This document shows positions 21,021 to 34,289 of a stretch of DNA of 64,000 bases, in pieces (position 1 is the first letter of the stretch; every line of letters begins with the position of its first letter). Position numbers and translations under genes: made by a program. The notes under the pieces were generated by a model that was given only the letters and a program-made list of their open reading frames with translations, searched no databases and had not been told where the DNA came from. The stretch covers positions 8,168,001-8,232,000 of the forward strand of contig WPIO01000002.1 in assembly GCA_009760855.2 (NCBI GenBank). The letters are read 5' to 3'. Source of the DNA: Cristatella mucedo (taxonomy: Eukaryota > Bryozoa > Phylactolaemata > Cristatellidae).

Positions 21021-24000
21021 TTAAATTGGCTTGATCTTGAAATGCAAGCCGATAAGCGAAAACACGAAACACTTGAGATCTTGCACCAGGTAATAAAAGG
21101 TACGAAGACCTTCAGGATCCTTGCTCTGGTTGACATCCACGAGTGATCCAATCTTTGACGTCGTAAAAGAAATATGTTCATCCCCTAAAACATAGCCAGC
21201 AATCAGTAAGCTGCATACCAACTTGTTATGCCAAAGCAAAGACAGTGGTAATCTGGCAGACGAAGCAGACAAAGAGTTCTCACATACAGCTTAAACAACT
21301 AAATGAACAAATCCCATATTTTAGCATAATTATGTGCTACGATCAAGTGATTCAGGCAGGCATGCTTCTTAAGATTCAGCTCAATCAAAGCCTTATGTTG
21401 TTTACTCCCTGGTTTCCTCGAACGATCTGAGAATCATGTTATAACTGAGATCTGAATAATCCGTGAGCAACCAAATAATTTCAAAAACGCTACTACTAAA
21501 AAACAACCAGGCTGCAAGCAAATTGCAGAGCTAAAAAACTTAAAATGAACCTGGCCCTTTTAAAAGGACTGGCTTCACTGAAATTACTTTGCAATCCACG
21601 CACGGTACTTTTGGAGTACCAGTGCCGTTAAAATTCCAGTCTCATACAAAGTGTCCCATTTGCACTGATAACGGATGTATACAGAACCAGCTATAACATC
21701 CGACACCGGAGGCTCAAGTCCTCCCAGCTTACCCATTTCGAAAGGTTCTATTGCCTGAAACAATATTGTATACATCCGCTTTCAGTGCAAATAGGACAGC
21801 TTGTATGAAATTAGAGTTTTAACGGTATTGGTATTCCAGAAGTACCATGCATGGGTTGCAAAGTCATTTCAGCAAAGCCAGTCCTGTCAAAGGGCCAAGT
21901 TCAATTTAGGTTTTTTAGCTGCAAATTGCTTGCTGCCTGTTTTTTTTAATAGTAGTAGCATTTGTGAAATTGTTTGGTTGCCAATGGATTACTCAGAGCT
22001 TGGTCACAACATGATTGAAACTAGTGGGATTAAAAACAACACGAAAAAATGTATGACAGATAAATATGACCTGCAAGCTGAGGAAACAGTAAAGATATTT
22101 CATTTTTAGACACCGTGCAGACATTTTATTAGTACAGTTTGCCAATCAAACTTGGTAGATGGATCAGCTGAGTTGATTGTGCAGAACGACAAGTTCCTTA
22201 GCAGCATATGTAAAGTGCCTAAAGAGATTAAGTTCTCTGATGACACTACACACATATAATATCATTATTAAAGTGTAAGCTGGCATGATAGTAGGTATAT
22301 TAAACAACATACCGGTCCAGCACAGATGACCCACAGAGTAAGGCAGTGAACAAAGTTTAATTCTTAAGCCGGTTCACAAAGTTTTGCAGCCTGAAACCTC
22401 CCTAACCTTAATGCTCTGTATTTTTTTGAGCTGTAATGCAATTTTATGATCATTAGCATGCACGGGGAACCTAAACTTATAGAGCAGCGAATGTGCTTAA
22501 AAATAAGATGATAGAAGGGTAGCCTGAAAAAGCAAATAAACGTTCCATATCGAGCATCAGCATAACAATTAAGATGCTTCCAAAAAATTCAGGACCCTGG
22601 CCAGGGTTCTGCAAGACCAAATCAAGCCACATTGTGCCTTAAACAATGTTCCAATCCAAGTGCACCAAGGCCAGATTGAGCCAATTTATTAGCAAGTGCC
22701 TCAGATTGCCACTAAACACACCATTTCTCAACTTCGGCCAATTTTTATTTGTTCATGCAAAACTTTAAAAAGCATCAGGCAAGTATAATCTGCATTAGCA
22801 AGTGGATGCTAGCATGTAACATAGCCAAGGTTAAAAGCAGTATCCTTATGCTAGTACCCATCTGAAGTAGAACCACAACGACAACTGCCGGACTCTAAAG
22901 TATGACAATTCATAAACTACTAGCTAAGACATTTGAATCAATATGTAAGACAGGGATCACATAATAATCATAAATTAGCGATCGGATGCTCATCAGAAAC
23001 TAACTCACCCATTTCCAGATATTTGCATCTAAATGCACGGAAACATGGGCCGACAAAAAAAAATCTTTCAGCACATAACACCAAGTTTTAGACGGATTAG
23101 TGGAACTACATACTTGTTGATAAAGAAAGTAGCACGAACAACATTTATCACGGTAGCAGAAGTACAACTTGCACAGCTAGCTTGCTACGGTGGCTAAAGG
23201 GCTTACAAGGTCAGTGCACGAATATGTACAATGTATTTGCTTGGGCCCTAGACTCTTTCTGCACAGTTGAACATGAAAATTGCTGGCATGGTTGCTAAAT
23301 GGTTGCCAGATTACTACCACGCCCCCAGAGTGAATTTCGATGTTGAGGAAAAGCAGCAAGCCCAGACAACTAGAAAAATGGCCTGCTCCAGGTTTGGCAT
23401 TGTGAGCAAACACTACAATGTCATGACTCCCATAGCCAGCAGCTGACAGCAGACTGCTTCAAAAAGATCAGTACAGTATAAGAATGCCGGACGATCAGCT
23501 TTAACATGTTTTTGGGCATCTTCCTTTGCAACTGCACGAGTGTTGTGCCAATGACATGGCTCTACTGCAAGTATGAGCAGCTGCTTCACAAATCATAAAC
23601 AAAGCAAAAGGAAGCCAGGATTCCAAATAGAGCGAGACTTACAGCCACCCAAAAACCCCTAGGAATCGGTGATGCACAACATTAGGTTAACCGACCAAGG
23701 GAACTCAGGCACCAGGACCAGATATAAATGGCACTTCGGTTCAGTCGATGGTTACTTAAATATGGTAATTAAATTAGCTGATATAAAAATTACAGCAAGC
23801 AACATAACTACAATGTCACATCAAACAGCATGTAACATTAAGCAAAATAAACTGAACATAGGTTCAGCTACATGCACAAGCTCGCCTGCAAAGCCTCAAC
23901 TGCAGTACTACGTAGGGAATACCAAAACCGCACGAAAGTAATAAAGCAGTTTGGGTAGGCTTGTTGACACGAGAGTTTTGGAACGAGTAGTCCGATTTAC

Positions 24001-25327
24001 TAGAACTTGAATAGCCACTTACCATAGAATATGTACAGTATCACTATGCGACAAATACAACACTAAATCATCAGAATATAATAATAATAATAATATTGCA
24101 CTTGATAAAGCGCCCTCAGAGAACTTAATCTCTTTCTAGGCGCTTTACATTTGCTGCAAAGTGATATGCAATAGAATAGTAAGTAAAATCATGCTTGAAA
24201 AACAAACAAAATGAATAATATGGTTAGGGGTGACATGCACAGCATGTGAGTTCATTGGGGCAAATACTTCAATGATGCCCATCAAGCAGCTAGATCACTT
24301 GTGCGAAACCAGATAGCAATACCGTGCAAACTTTGCCTATATTCCGATATCACTTGCCGAAGTGCTTAAGTGATCGTTTCCGAAGAAATACCGCAAGTAA
24401 GGAAGAGAAATGGCAGAGGCATACGCATAGGCAGGCACATCCCGATATTTTCATGCGTATCGTCAATCTCGACTGCTAGCTTTGCACTCTTCCTAGGCCA
24501 TGTCGTTGCCATTAGCCTGTCCAGAGCGAGCTGCTACGCTCAACTTTCAGTATGATGCGATTACGTCTCTAACCTGCATTGGCTCCCCATTAAACAAGGT
24601 ATCGCCTTCCAAGGTCGTGCGACTTACTTTTATGTCCCTCAACTAATTCGCTTCGGCTTACCACTCTGAAGATCTCATCTGGCTGCGAATCGTACCGCCC
24701 GCTCCTTTGACAGATCGTATAGCTCTGCTTCTAACCTACTTCAATAGTAATCCTCTAGAGACAGCACCTTTAATTCACATGCTCGCTAAGCCCGGAACTC
24801 ACAACTGATAGATATGAAGGAGTCCCCTCGCGATGACTTGATAGTAGAAACTAAAATCCTTTCTTGTCGTTTGAAACGTCCGTGCGCATCGTCCTTTACT
24901 TGGTCGAAGGTGCATACATTATGCACGTCACCATTCATCGATTGAAACGGTTCCTTTCCAATAGGTGTCAAGCTAAGACTTCACGCAGGGCGTTATGGGA
25001 ATGCATCATTATCGTTAGCTGACGCTTACATGTAAGCGCCGACCTACCGATTACGATCTCCAGTTCCTGTCTGCCAACCCTGTCAGGCGGTGGCCACAGG
25101 CTGTCGTCTTCTTGCATGACTTCCGAGTCCTCGATGATCCTTTTTAATTCTTCTAGCGCGGCCTTGTGAACGAAAGCTTCCTTTCGGATCATGGTGTCGT
25201 TCTTGTAATTCGAGTTATTGGCGTACCGAAGCTTTCCATCGGGACGAAATTCAAATTCTAGAAACTCGTGTCCAAATTTCCCTTTATGACCGACGTAATA
25301 CCGAAGGTAGAACTCTGAGGACGTCAT
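21021..25327 (-). CDS. magoh: Mago nashi (exon junction complex core subunit), 2 exons, 147 aa
   Basis: Binds Y14 and, with eIF4A3, forms the exon junction complex deposited on spliced mRNA; it acts in mRNA localisation, splicing and nonsense-mediated decay. Exon 1 is 25327-25048 (ATG, 93 codons + 1 nt, donor GTAGGT). Exon 2 is 21184-21021 (acceptor ATGTTTTAG, ending in stop TAA). The intron is phase 1. Residues near the start read [20 protein letters not shown], with [40 protein letters not shown] and a C-terminal GLHFKIKPI. This is nearly the universal animal sequence at the usual length (146 aa in human). The frame is intact over both exons. Identification is secure because the family is extremely conserved. 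Confidence 0.98.
21385..22060. repeat. Long imperfect inverted repeat (foldback element) in mago nashi intron
   Basis: The left arm is about 21385/21430-21680 and the right arm about 21770-22020/22060. The reverse complement of the right arm follows the left arm through many blocks: gctactacta, gca(g)caagcaa, gctaaaaaac, tggccctttt, ggactggctt, ctgaaat, actttgca, ggtactt, ccgttaaaa, catacaa, tttgcactga, cggatgtatac. By eye the inner 135 bp are about 80% identical. The unpaired spacer is about 90 nt. No protein-coding frame is evident. It could be a non-autonomous foldback transposon or an inverted local duplication. Confidence 0.85.
24075..24260 (-). mobile_element. LINE 3' end, ATT-tail family
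   Basis: Read on the minus strand, 3' UTR sequence with the AGAGATTAAGTTCTCT hairpin, gcgctttatcaagtgc and an (ATT)n tail at 24078-24097. It is nearly the same as 61324-61685 and 28548-28760 and is 5' truncated. Confidence 0.85.
24555..24770 (+). mobile_element. LINE coding fragment, degenerate
   Basis: Plus-strand translation gives [11 protein letters not shown] followed by degenerate sequence, matching the (D/N)LHWLP(V/I)KQRI block that follows the RT domain in the window's other LINE copies. Both ends are lost. Confidence 0.55.
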
Positions 25328-28265
25328 TCCACGGCCTAGGGTGAACCGGAGGCCAACGGGGTAGCGGCGCCAAGTGGGTAACGTGTGTGGCGCCGCAATG
25401 GGTACTCACTTATATTCCAGATCCGTGTGAAGCTACGAGAAATAGACGAGGAACATAAAAAAGGAGTAAAATATACGCTAAAATCAATAAAGGTTATACA
25501 AAATTGGCACGCTCAGTCTGATCGTCACCCCTTCATTACCGGCATTCGTTGCAGGCCTTGGCTTAGGGGGTATCCGGCAAGTCCTGTTTTCCCGCCGCAG
25601 TGTTAATGTGTTTTAGCAAATAATGACCCACGCATATACACGTATCTCGTGAGATGCTTCATTTTTTATTATCCATAATTCTAGGTGGTTTTGCTAAGGC
25701 TGTAGACTTGCTTTGATCAAAGTACGTCCGAGCTTCTGTACATCAGCGTAGTGCAGGGACTCACAACGATCTGACAGTGCAGGCACGGGCAGCACTTCGT
25801 GGAATCAGCCTGTAGTGGTTATCCTCAACCATTTACAGGTTTTACGTAGTAAATATCTAGGGAATTTGATTTACTGGGCAACTGTTGCTACCTTCTCGAT
25901 CCGTCATGAGATTAAATGCACCGCACCTACTGTGTATTAGCTTGCGTATGCCCACGCTAAATTTTATTCAAAATATGTCGTACTCTTCAGAACTAATAAT
26001 GGTCATTCTCGAGTATAGCTAGAATTTTCAGAAGAGACAACAACTTGATCTCATTGAGCGTGGTGATAGATATATTCATAAAGAACTAGAGATGACCCCT
26101 GAAAAACAGAATGCTGTTATTGGATCGGCGAGGCTGACCGTTTAAAACGAGAATCTCGCTACAAAACTCGTTAGATTTCTCCTCTCCGGTCTCCTGTTGT
26201 TTCTGCGTCTGACGAAATACGCATTTACGTCGAGTTTCTTAAGTGCAACCCTTTTAGGCATCTTCCGTTCTTTGAATCGGACGTTTCTTTTTGCTACCAT
26301 TTCGCCCATATTCGGGGCGCTTAGCTCTTTTTGATTTTTGCACCTATTGTTGTAAAACGAGAGAATAGTTCGAAAAAAGTATTTATCTAATTTCTTCTCT
26401 TTGTATTGTTACTAGGAAGGGAGAACGGAAGGCCGACATTCATATTGGCACCACTTACTGATATACTCTGTGCTGAAATAGTGAAATTCACAGGCTTTTA
26501 GCCCAATACTTAGGTTTTCTCTTATTCGGTTCAAAGTGAGGTTCGATTCCTGCACTAAGCAATTGACGGAAATGTGGTGAAATCTGTTCGAAAACTTCTG
26601 CCGCTTAGTGCATCAGTTGCGTGGCCATTAGTTGAGCCACTATTTTCACTTTTTTAATATTCAGAATGCCACTCTTGCAATAGGCTAGAAGTTTGTTAAA
26701 AACACCACGCTTACAGTCAGAATTTAATTTTTGTTATATAAGCGGAGCTCGATACGACTATTCAGCCATTGCAGCTATCAAAATCTCGCGAACATATTTG
26801 CAGTTCTCTGCGGAGTGAGTGCAAAACGGCTCTTAGCCAAATTACTGCTTATACGCTTTTCACGCGGAGGCCAGCTAGTCTAAAGAGGTGACTGCAAGCC
26901 AAACACAGCCTGACGTGTCAGCTTTAAAAATACTCGAGATTCAGTAAAGTTTCAACCGACGGTGACAGCTACTGCTATGGCTGCCTTTACATGTCTCACA
27001 GTTATTCGAAGGGTGACCATAGAGAGAACCTCTACAAATTACACTAAAAATTCGCTCCACACGCGGCTCCACGTAAGATCCGAGGCCATTTTTTGCGCTC
27101 ACTCATACACAGCACTTTACCAGAGCACGGAGCCGCGTTGCACTGGACACGTTTGGTTCGCTCACTGAAGTCTCTTTCGGTCCGAATCTCCGCCGATTCC
27201 TGGTTCCCGAGGTTTTAGCACAACGTTAGCACGCACTGCCGGTGTTTCGAGACGTTATTTATTGCCTCACACCTGCATGCCGAGCTCAAAATGCGGTCGG
27301 AGCAGAGCGGACGTCCTACCGACGGTAAAGAAGAGGGCTGCGGCACAACGCCTTAAGCAAGCGAATTGTCTACCATTTGCAAAGCCGGAAGAGGCAGCAT
27401 CCTGCAACTATGCTGCCGCACCTAAGGTCTGCTCTGTGCTGGCGGCAGGGCAGGGCACGTGTTGCCGCCCATTCGGCGGCGCTTGCTCTGGCCGCGTTCT
27501 CAAGATTGTAAAAAAAAGATCAATAGCAAGCGTCGTCAAGAGCAAGTCTTCTTCCTTGCTATGAGCAGTATGACGGACGGTTTGACAGCCTAAATAATCG
27601 GCGAGCTCCGCGAGAGTCCCCGATTACGAGCCCCTGCGAGCTCTCATTCTAGGAATTAGGTTGTGAGGAGGCGGCGGCGGCGGCGGTGAAGGCAGTCGTG
27701 TAAAGATAGCATTCACTGAGAGGTGCTTGATGGCTGGTCATTGCACACCTCGCTAACATAAGGAATTGTCTCGCCATTACTCCAGAATGGAGCAAATATG
27801 AAACAAAGACCTAGAGGAAGACTGACCGAGTCACTGCCTTCAAGAATTAATACCAAGAGAGATACAATCAGACCAAAAACAGGATGGAAGCAAGACGCTG
27901 CGATTTAATGCCGGTTTAGGTATCGGACTGAGCTTGGAGTGATCGCCTGTAAATGCCCGTAAGGGGTTTATAGAAGATGCGACTGACCGGAAGCCGTGCC
28001 AGCCATGATGTCAGCTACACCATGGGACAGCTTCAAGCCTTCCTTTCGAACCACCTGGAAGCTCTAAAGAAGAACTCCAACGCGCACTGCTCACCATATC
28101 CATCGGCAGTCTTTCCAACTAGATCAGAAATGCTAAAAGTGGATGAATTGCCCGCATTCCAAAAATTTTCCATCACGACGGTCAATATAATAGCCGCACT
28201 ATTCGGTGACCCTTCAGTTAGTCAGATTCTGTTTCACCTTAGGCGTATAGTAAGCGGTTATTGTA
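25328..28265. other. Intergenic region upstream of mago nashi
   Basis: The first few hundred bases are the presumed mago nashi promoter. A plus-strand 100-codon frame (27262-27564) rich in Cys, Lys and Ala has no recognised domain. A GGTTCGATTCC motif at about 26533 matches a B-box but has no paired A-box. A short (GGC)n run lies at about 27668-27690. I see nothing else. Confidence 0.45.
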
Positions 28266-28540
28266 ATGATAATAATAAGAATACATTTGCTATAGCGCGC
28301 TCAGAGAACTCAATCTCTTTCTAGGCACTTTGTAATTGCTGCAAAGGAAGCACGATCCCTCGGTTAATGATAGTAAGCTCAATTTTAACAAGCATGGCAT
28401 GGTTAGAGGTGGTATGCATAGGGTCAGCTTACAAATATGGCTGCTGCCAGCACGCACAGTGTCAGCACGCACCAGCACACCAAGGACGAATAAATGAATA
28501 GCTGAATGCTGTGATAAATAGATATGCTTTCAGCTTTTTT
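28266..28540 (-). mobile_element. LINE 3' end, ATT-tail family (older copy)
   Basis: On the minus strand this carries the agagattgagttctctgagcgcgct hairpin tail and the CACxGTGC/GCTGACC repeats of the 3' UTR, but more diverged than the adjoining copy at 28548. The two lie head to tail. Confidence 0.75.
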
Positions 28541-28547
28541 AATAGTA

Positions 28548-30045
28548 TTAATAATAATAATGCACTTGATAAAGCGCCCTCAGAGAACTTAATCTCTTTC
28601 TAGGTGCTTTACATTTGTTGCAAAGGGAAATGCAATTGAATGGTAAGTAAAATATTGCCTGAAAAACAAACAAAATAAATAATATGGTTAGGGGTGACAT
28701 GCACAGGGTCAGCATGCAAAAATGGTTAGTGGCAGCATGCACAGTGTCAGCACGCATAAGCATATGAAGGATGAATCACAGGGACCCACTAAATGCTGTC
28801 CTAAATAGGTGTGTTTTTAAGTTCCTTTTTAATGTGGTCAGGTCAGGGGATGTTCTGACACAGGTCGGGAGGGAGTTACATGCTTTGGGAGCATACAAAC
28901 TAAATGCCAGGTCTCGAAAGGATTTAAGGTTTGTACGAGGTATTTGGAGACTGTTGGATTCCGAAAAGCAGGTGGTACGGTGCTTGGCCTGATGGGGGAG
29001 TATATCGGAGAGGAGATAGGCTGGGGCCATAGCATAAAGGGACCTACAAGTGAGCGACAAAACCTTGAAGTCAATCCTTTGCTTGACTGGTAGCCAGTGC
29101 AGGTCGGCGAGAAGTGGAGTAATGTGGCAACTGCAACGCTCACGACAGACAAGCCTAGCTGCAGAGTTTTGCACCAAAAGCAATCGCCTGATCGCACATG
29201 CTGGTCGGCCAGTAAGCAGTGAGTTGCAGAAGTCGAGACGGGATGTCACGAATGCATGGACCAACTTGGACGTGGTATCCTTATCTAATCAAGCCCGAAT
29301 TTTAGCAATGTTATGAAGCAGAAAAAAATAGGCAGATTTGACTGTGGAGCTTATATGGTGGACTAACGAGAGGTCGCTTTGGAATATGACACCTAGATTT
29401 TAGCTGATTAAACTGGGGATATGCTGGCAGAGCCAACTTTGAGAGTCAGCCTTTCCAATTTCTGAATCACACTGGGTTTGCCCATAACTAGTAAGTTAGT
29501 TTTATCCTGTTTAGTTTTAGAACATTTTCTGCCATCCATGTGCGGATGTCATCAATACATGCAGCAAGTGAGTTAAGAGATGTTAAGGTGCTCGAAGGCT
29601 GGGACGGATCAAAGCAAAGGTACAACTGAGTGTCATCCGCATAGAAGTGAAAGCCTAGATTGTGCTTGGCAATCACATCAGCAAGAGGGAGAGTATAAGC
29701 CGTGAAAAGAACCGGACATAGCACGGAGCCCTGTGGTACCTCATATTTCAGAGGTACTTCAGATGATCTTTGTCTATTCACGTCAATACTCTGGAGTCTC
29801 CCACTGAGATTTGACCTGAACCACTGCAGAGCAGGCCAGTGATGCCCAGGTGAGATGAGAGGCGCTCTAGAAGAACTTTGTGATCGATGGTACCAAAAGC
29901 TGCCGAAAGATTGAGCAAAACAAGCAGAGTCTCTCTACCCATGTCTTCATTCTTAAGTAGGTCGATGTATACCCAAAGCAATGCTGACTCTGTTCAGTGA
30001 TCAGCTCTAAAGCCGGACTGGAACTTACTAGCAAGGTGTGAGGTT
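28548..30045 (-). mobile_element. LINE (ATT-tail family), RT domain to 3' end, degenerate
   Basis: Minus strand, 5' truncated. In order: an RT motif NLSAAF-x-TIDH at about 29900; GFHFYADDTQLYLCF (catalytic YADD) at about 29630; the post-RT block HAFVTSRLDFCNSLLTGRP and ADLHWLPVKQRIDFKVL at about 29260-29050; PRTNLKSFRDLAFS at about 28930; then the 3' UTR with hairpin and the (ATT)n tail at 28548. Several frame changes and stops separate these, so it is dead. Domain order and motifs fit the CR1/L2 group, whose RT mobilises by target-primed reverse transcription. Confidence 0.88.
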
Positions 30046-30430
30046 TTTAAATGTCCTTAAGTTAGGCGATGTAACGCAATTCGGAAGTGAGTTCCAGGCT
30101 TTGAGAGCATAGGAGCTACAGGCAAGGTATAAAGAGGATTTGAGGTTTGTACGAGGTGTAGATAAACGATTCGGAAAGAAGGGTGAAACAATGCTTCGCC
30201 TGGTTGGGGAGTATATCTGATAGGTCGGCTTGGGCGAAGGAATTAAGGAATCTAAAAGATTGTGACAGAATCTTGAAGTCGATGCACTACTTGACTTAGA
30301 GCCAGTGCAGGTATTCGAAAAGTGGTGTGACGTGGCAACTGCGATGATTACAACAGTCAAGCCTAGTTTTAGAATTTTGCACCAACCGTAAGTGCCAGAT
30401 TGCACGATCTTGTAGACCACATATTAGATC
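30046..30430 (-). mobile_element. LINE internal fragment fused to the preceding copy
   Basis: Minus strand. It encodes a degenerate post-RT block (AWNSLP-type end, PRTNLKS) equivalent to 28840-29200, but without its own 3' UTR. The switch from RT sequence of the neighbour to this segment is abrupt near 30045, implying insertion or recombination between two LINE copies. Confidence 0.65.
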
Positions 30431-31779
<1,349 letters not shown>

Positions 31780-31785
31780 TTTATT
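31780..31785 (-). promoter_or_regulatory. Candidate poly(A) signal of the 72-aa peptide gene
   Basis: tttatt on plus reads AATAAA on minus, about 210 nt past the stop codon at 31994-31996. Confidence 0.4.
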
Positions 31786-31993
31786 TTAAAAGTACGAATA
31801 GATGCAAATAAAGGCGAACGTACGGTAATGTATCCCACCATCAAGAAAACATATTGCTCTCAAAGTAGTTCTATTGACAAAAGTCCAAGGTACAACTTTC
31901 TGGTTGATCTTGATATTATACAGCCACATTTTCCAACATAACGACAACAAAGTCGCACCAGACTAGTGCAGAGCTCCTAGTCAAGGCTAGTAA

Positions 31994-32329
31994 TTAGCCA
32001 GTAATTTTCTCAATCACCGCACCTGCTGACTGCCATAGCTTCTGTACTCCGGGCTTAAGATGGGTTTCAACCACGCCTTTGAACCAATCAGCGGCTGAGT
32101 CGAGGATGCCTCTCTTTGCCATTTCTGCTAAAAATCAATAAGTAGCAAAGGAAAGTTATTGCATGCTGCAGTAAAATGCATGATTGCTGTCCCTTCTCTC
32201 CGTAGCGGCTAGCAGAAGCGGTAGCTGCCTAGCTGCTGTCCTACCTCCATCCTCCTTCCATGATGGCATCGCTGCAGCTACGAAATAGAAGAAGCTCAAA
32301 AGCAGAGCCAATGTCCACTGCAGCTTCAT
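31994..32329 (-). CDS. Small secreted amphipathic peptide precursor, 2 exons, 72 aa
   Basis: Exon 1 is 32329-32245 (28 codons + 1 nt, donor GTAGGA). Exon 2 is 32127-31994 (acceptor ATTTTTAG; stop TAA). The 117-nt intron is phase 1. Residues 1-20 are a clear signal peptide (MKLQWTLALLLSFFYFVAAA). A short acidic pro-segment follows, then MAKR, giving a dibasic KR site at residues 33-34. The final 38 residues begin GILDSAADWFKG, contain no cysteine, show helical periodicity with two Trp, and end in a single Gly before the stop, a possible amidation donor. Architecture (signal, short pro-region, KR, single cationic-amphipathic peptide) is that of secreted bioactive or host-defence peptides. I do not recognise the family, so function is inference. 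The acceptor is TAGCAG (NAGNAG), so one alanine may be optional. The N-terminus of the processed peptide matches the large secreted gene at 46421-50507. Confidence 0.75.
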
Positions 32330-34009
32330 TTTGTATTACAAGTCGCAAGCCAATGCGTTGCAGAGTGCCTCAATGCTAGCCAGGTGAGGCTACTGGGTTT
32401 TAGTGACCAGCTGATAGTTTCATTCCCGATTACTTAGGGCGAACGCCGCCCCCTCCCACATGTTGTTGGTTTAGCGTGACGCTCGCAGAGGTGCACCACG
32501 TCACTATTGACATTTGGAACAAACTGAACGGACGAGAGACGCATCAGTTAACGTGAGAGAGACATAACACTAAAAAGAGGAAAGGCAAGGCACTAAAATT
32601 AGGCAAAAATATTCTCAATGTCCATTGCAATCTCCTACAAGTGAGCTGGCTGCCAAGATTAAGAAAATAGCCACCGCACACAGCAAAGCACTTTGTGCAG
32701 AGATGACCCGAAATTGTCTGAAACTTCCCTGCATGTGATTCAGCAAAAAATTGATTAGAGCAAGCGGCTTAGGCCAAACTTGAGGAGAAGTAGCCGTAGA
32801 TACGTCCAAATTTGCATATCACATCTTTTTCTCAAAAAACCTTGCCAGTTTCATACAAATCACTCGGTAAGCTGTAAAAAACAAAGCTGCTGCATGTGAA
32901 ATCGTTATTTGAGCTTCAAGCAGCAAATTTATAGCGGATAAGAGTGGTGATCCAAAGACTTCGAAATCCAGGGGTGGCTTCAGAAAGCGGATGTCAGTCA
33001 TCTTGCTAACCAATTTACGAAGAACAGCCTTTTTAAAGAGCCATATTTGTTAGATGATCTCGCACTTGGAGTAAAAAAGCTTCATTTAAGCATGACTAGT
33101 TTTTCATATTTACATACCTTATCCACTACATTTATTTATTTGCATAAATACATATTATGACACACAACGACAGCTTTTGTTACTGCATAACTACATCGCT
33201 GGTTTACCAATTAGTACGACTCACTAAGCGACGCAGCGAGCTTGCATGCATTTAAACAGTTTTAAGGAACTGCAACTGTCAAAAAGGAAAGAAAAGTGAG
33301 TCGACATCCAATATATCCTCCTCATTGAACTCGCTCAGCATAATACGCTGTACTGAGGCCTGTCGTAAGCTTACTGAAAAGCAAGTATGTTTCAGTGAGG
33401 AGCTAAAGCGTGCGCTTGATCATCACCAAAGTTCACAGGAAGAACGGCCTCGGGTAATCTTTTTTGTTTATTCAAGCAGCTTAGCAGCCCAGGAGAGATA
33501 AAATTATTACAGATAAACTTAGCTTCTTTTCAACAGCCGAGTGATTATAAACCAGACAATTTCAGACGTAGTTCTTTCAAAATTTTAACTTGGATTAAAT
33601 TTTTAATAATTTATTAATTCATTTTTTACGTGTAGTATGTCTTATAGCGCAGTTTATTATGCTTCAAAGCATAAGAGATGGCTACTGCACGCCAGAGACC
33701 GTTCTTGTGTTATCCGGATTGTGCTAAGTTAGTTGGATACATATTTACTGGACATTACAAAAGCAGCTTCAGTTAGAAGTCTGTTGTCACATAAAAGATT
33801 TATGCATATGGCAAAAGATCATTTTCTGAACGTACTATCGCACTAATAAATCACCCATTAGTTCTATCCAGATGAATTATGCTTGAAACGTAAAGCAGTG
33901 AATTTCTTATGTTGTATAATTCCTTCGATAACTACAAAAAGTCGTTAAGGTATGGTATTATTAGATTTTTCTACAAATTACTGCATTACAATGATCAGTA
34001 CCTTCCTTA
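32330..34009. other. Intergenic region upstream of the 72-aa peptide gene
   Basis: Presumed promoter of the minus-strand peptide gene at the left end. I see no TATA box I would defend. The remaining sequence is AT-rich and unrecognised. Confidence 0.4.
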
Positions 34010-34165
34010 ATTATATTGTACCCAAATCGTAGCCTAAGTGTAAGGTGCTTGAACTTCACGACCCAGGTCGCGGCTTTAAGTCTTGCAGTGGGCGACCCTT
34101 AGTTGCCAGTGCAGGTGGTGGTGGGTGACAATAAAGGTTCTTCTGCCGCTATGTAAGTGTGGCTG
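34010..34165 (+). mobile_element. tRNA-derived SINE, family B
   Basis: Plus-strand copy of the element at 3130-3285, with gtcttgcagtgggcgaccct, ttgcc, a (GTG)-rich stretch and the ctgccgctatgtaa end in the same order. The B-box is degraded (GGCTTTAAGTC). Confidence 0.6.
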
Positions 34166-34289
34166 TTGAATCAACTTAATTTAAAATTTCCTGTAATACA
34201 AATATTAGCATAAATACGGAAGCCTTGAGTCAACCTGTTTGGTTAAGGTCAAGCTGCCAAAGTGAATGCATACCTGCACGTTCCTGAGA

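Larger units (their letters stand above)
21185..25047 (-). other. Single intron of mago nashi
   Basis: A 3.9-kb intron holding a long imperfect inverted repeat (21385-22060), an ATT-tail LINE 3' end (24075-24260) and a LINE coding fragment (24555-24770). 22.1-24.05 kb shows nothing recognisable. Confidence 0.7.

Noticed and set aside
26525-26560. GGTTCGATTCC motif resembling a tRNA B-box or T-loop
   Set aside because: No paired A-box, acceptor stem or cloverleaf can be drawn around it.
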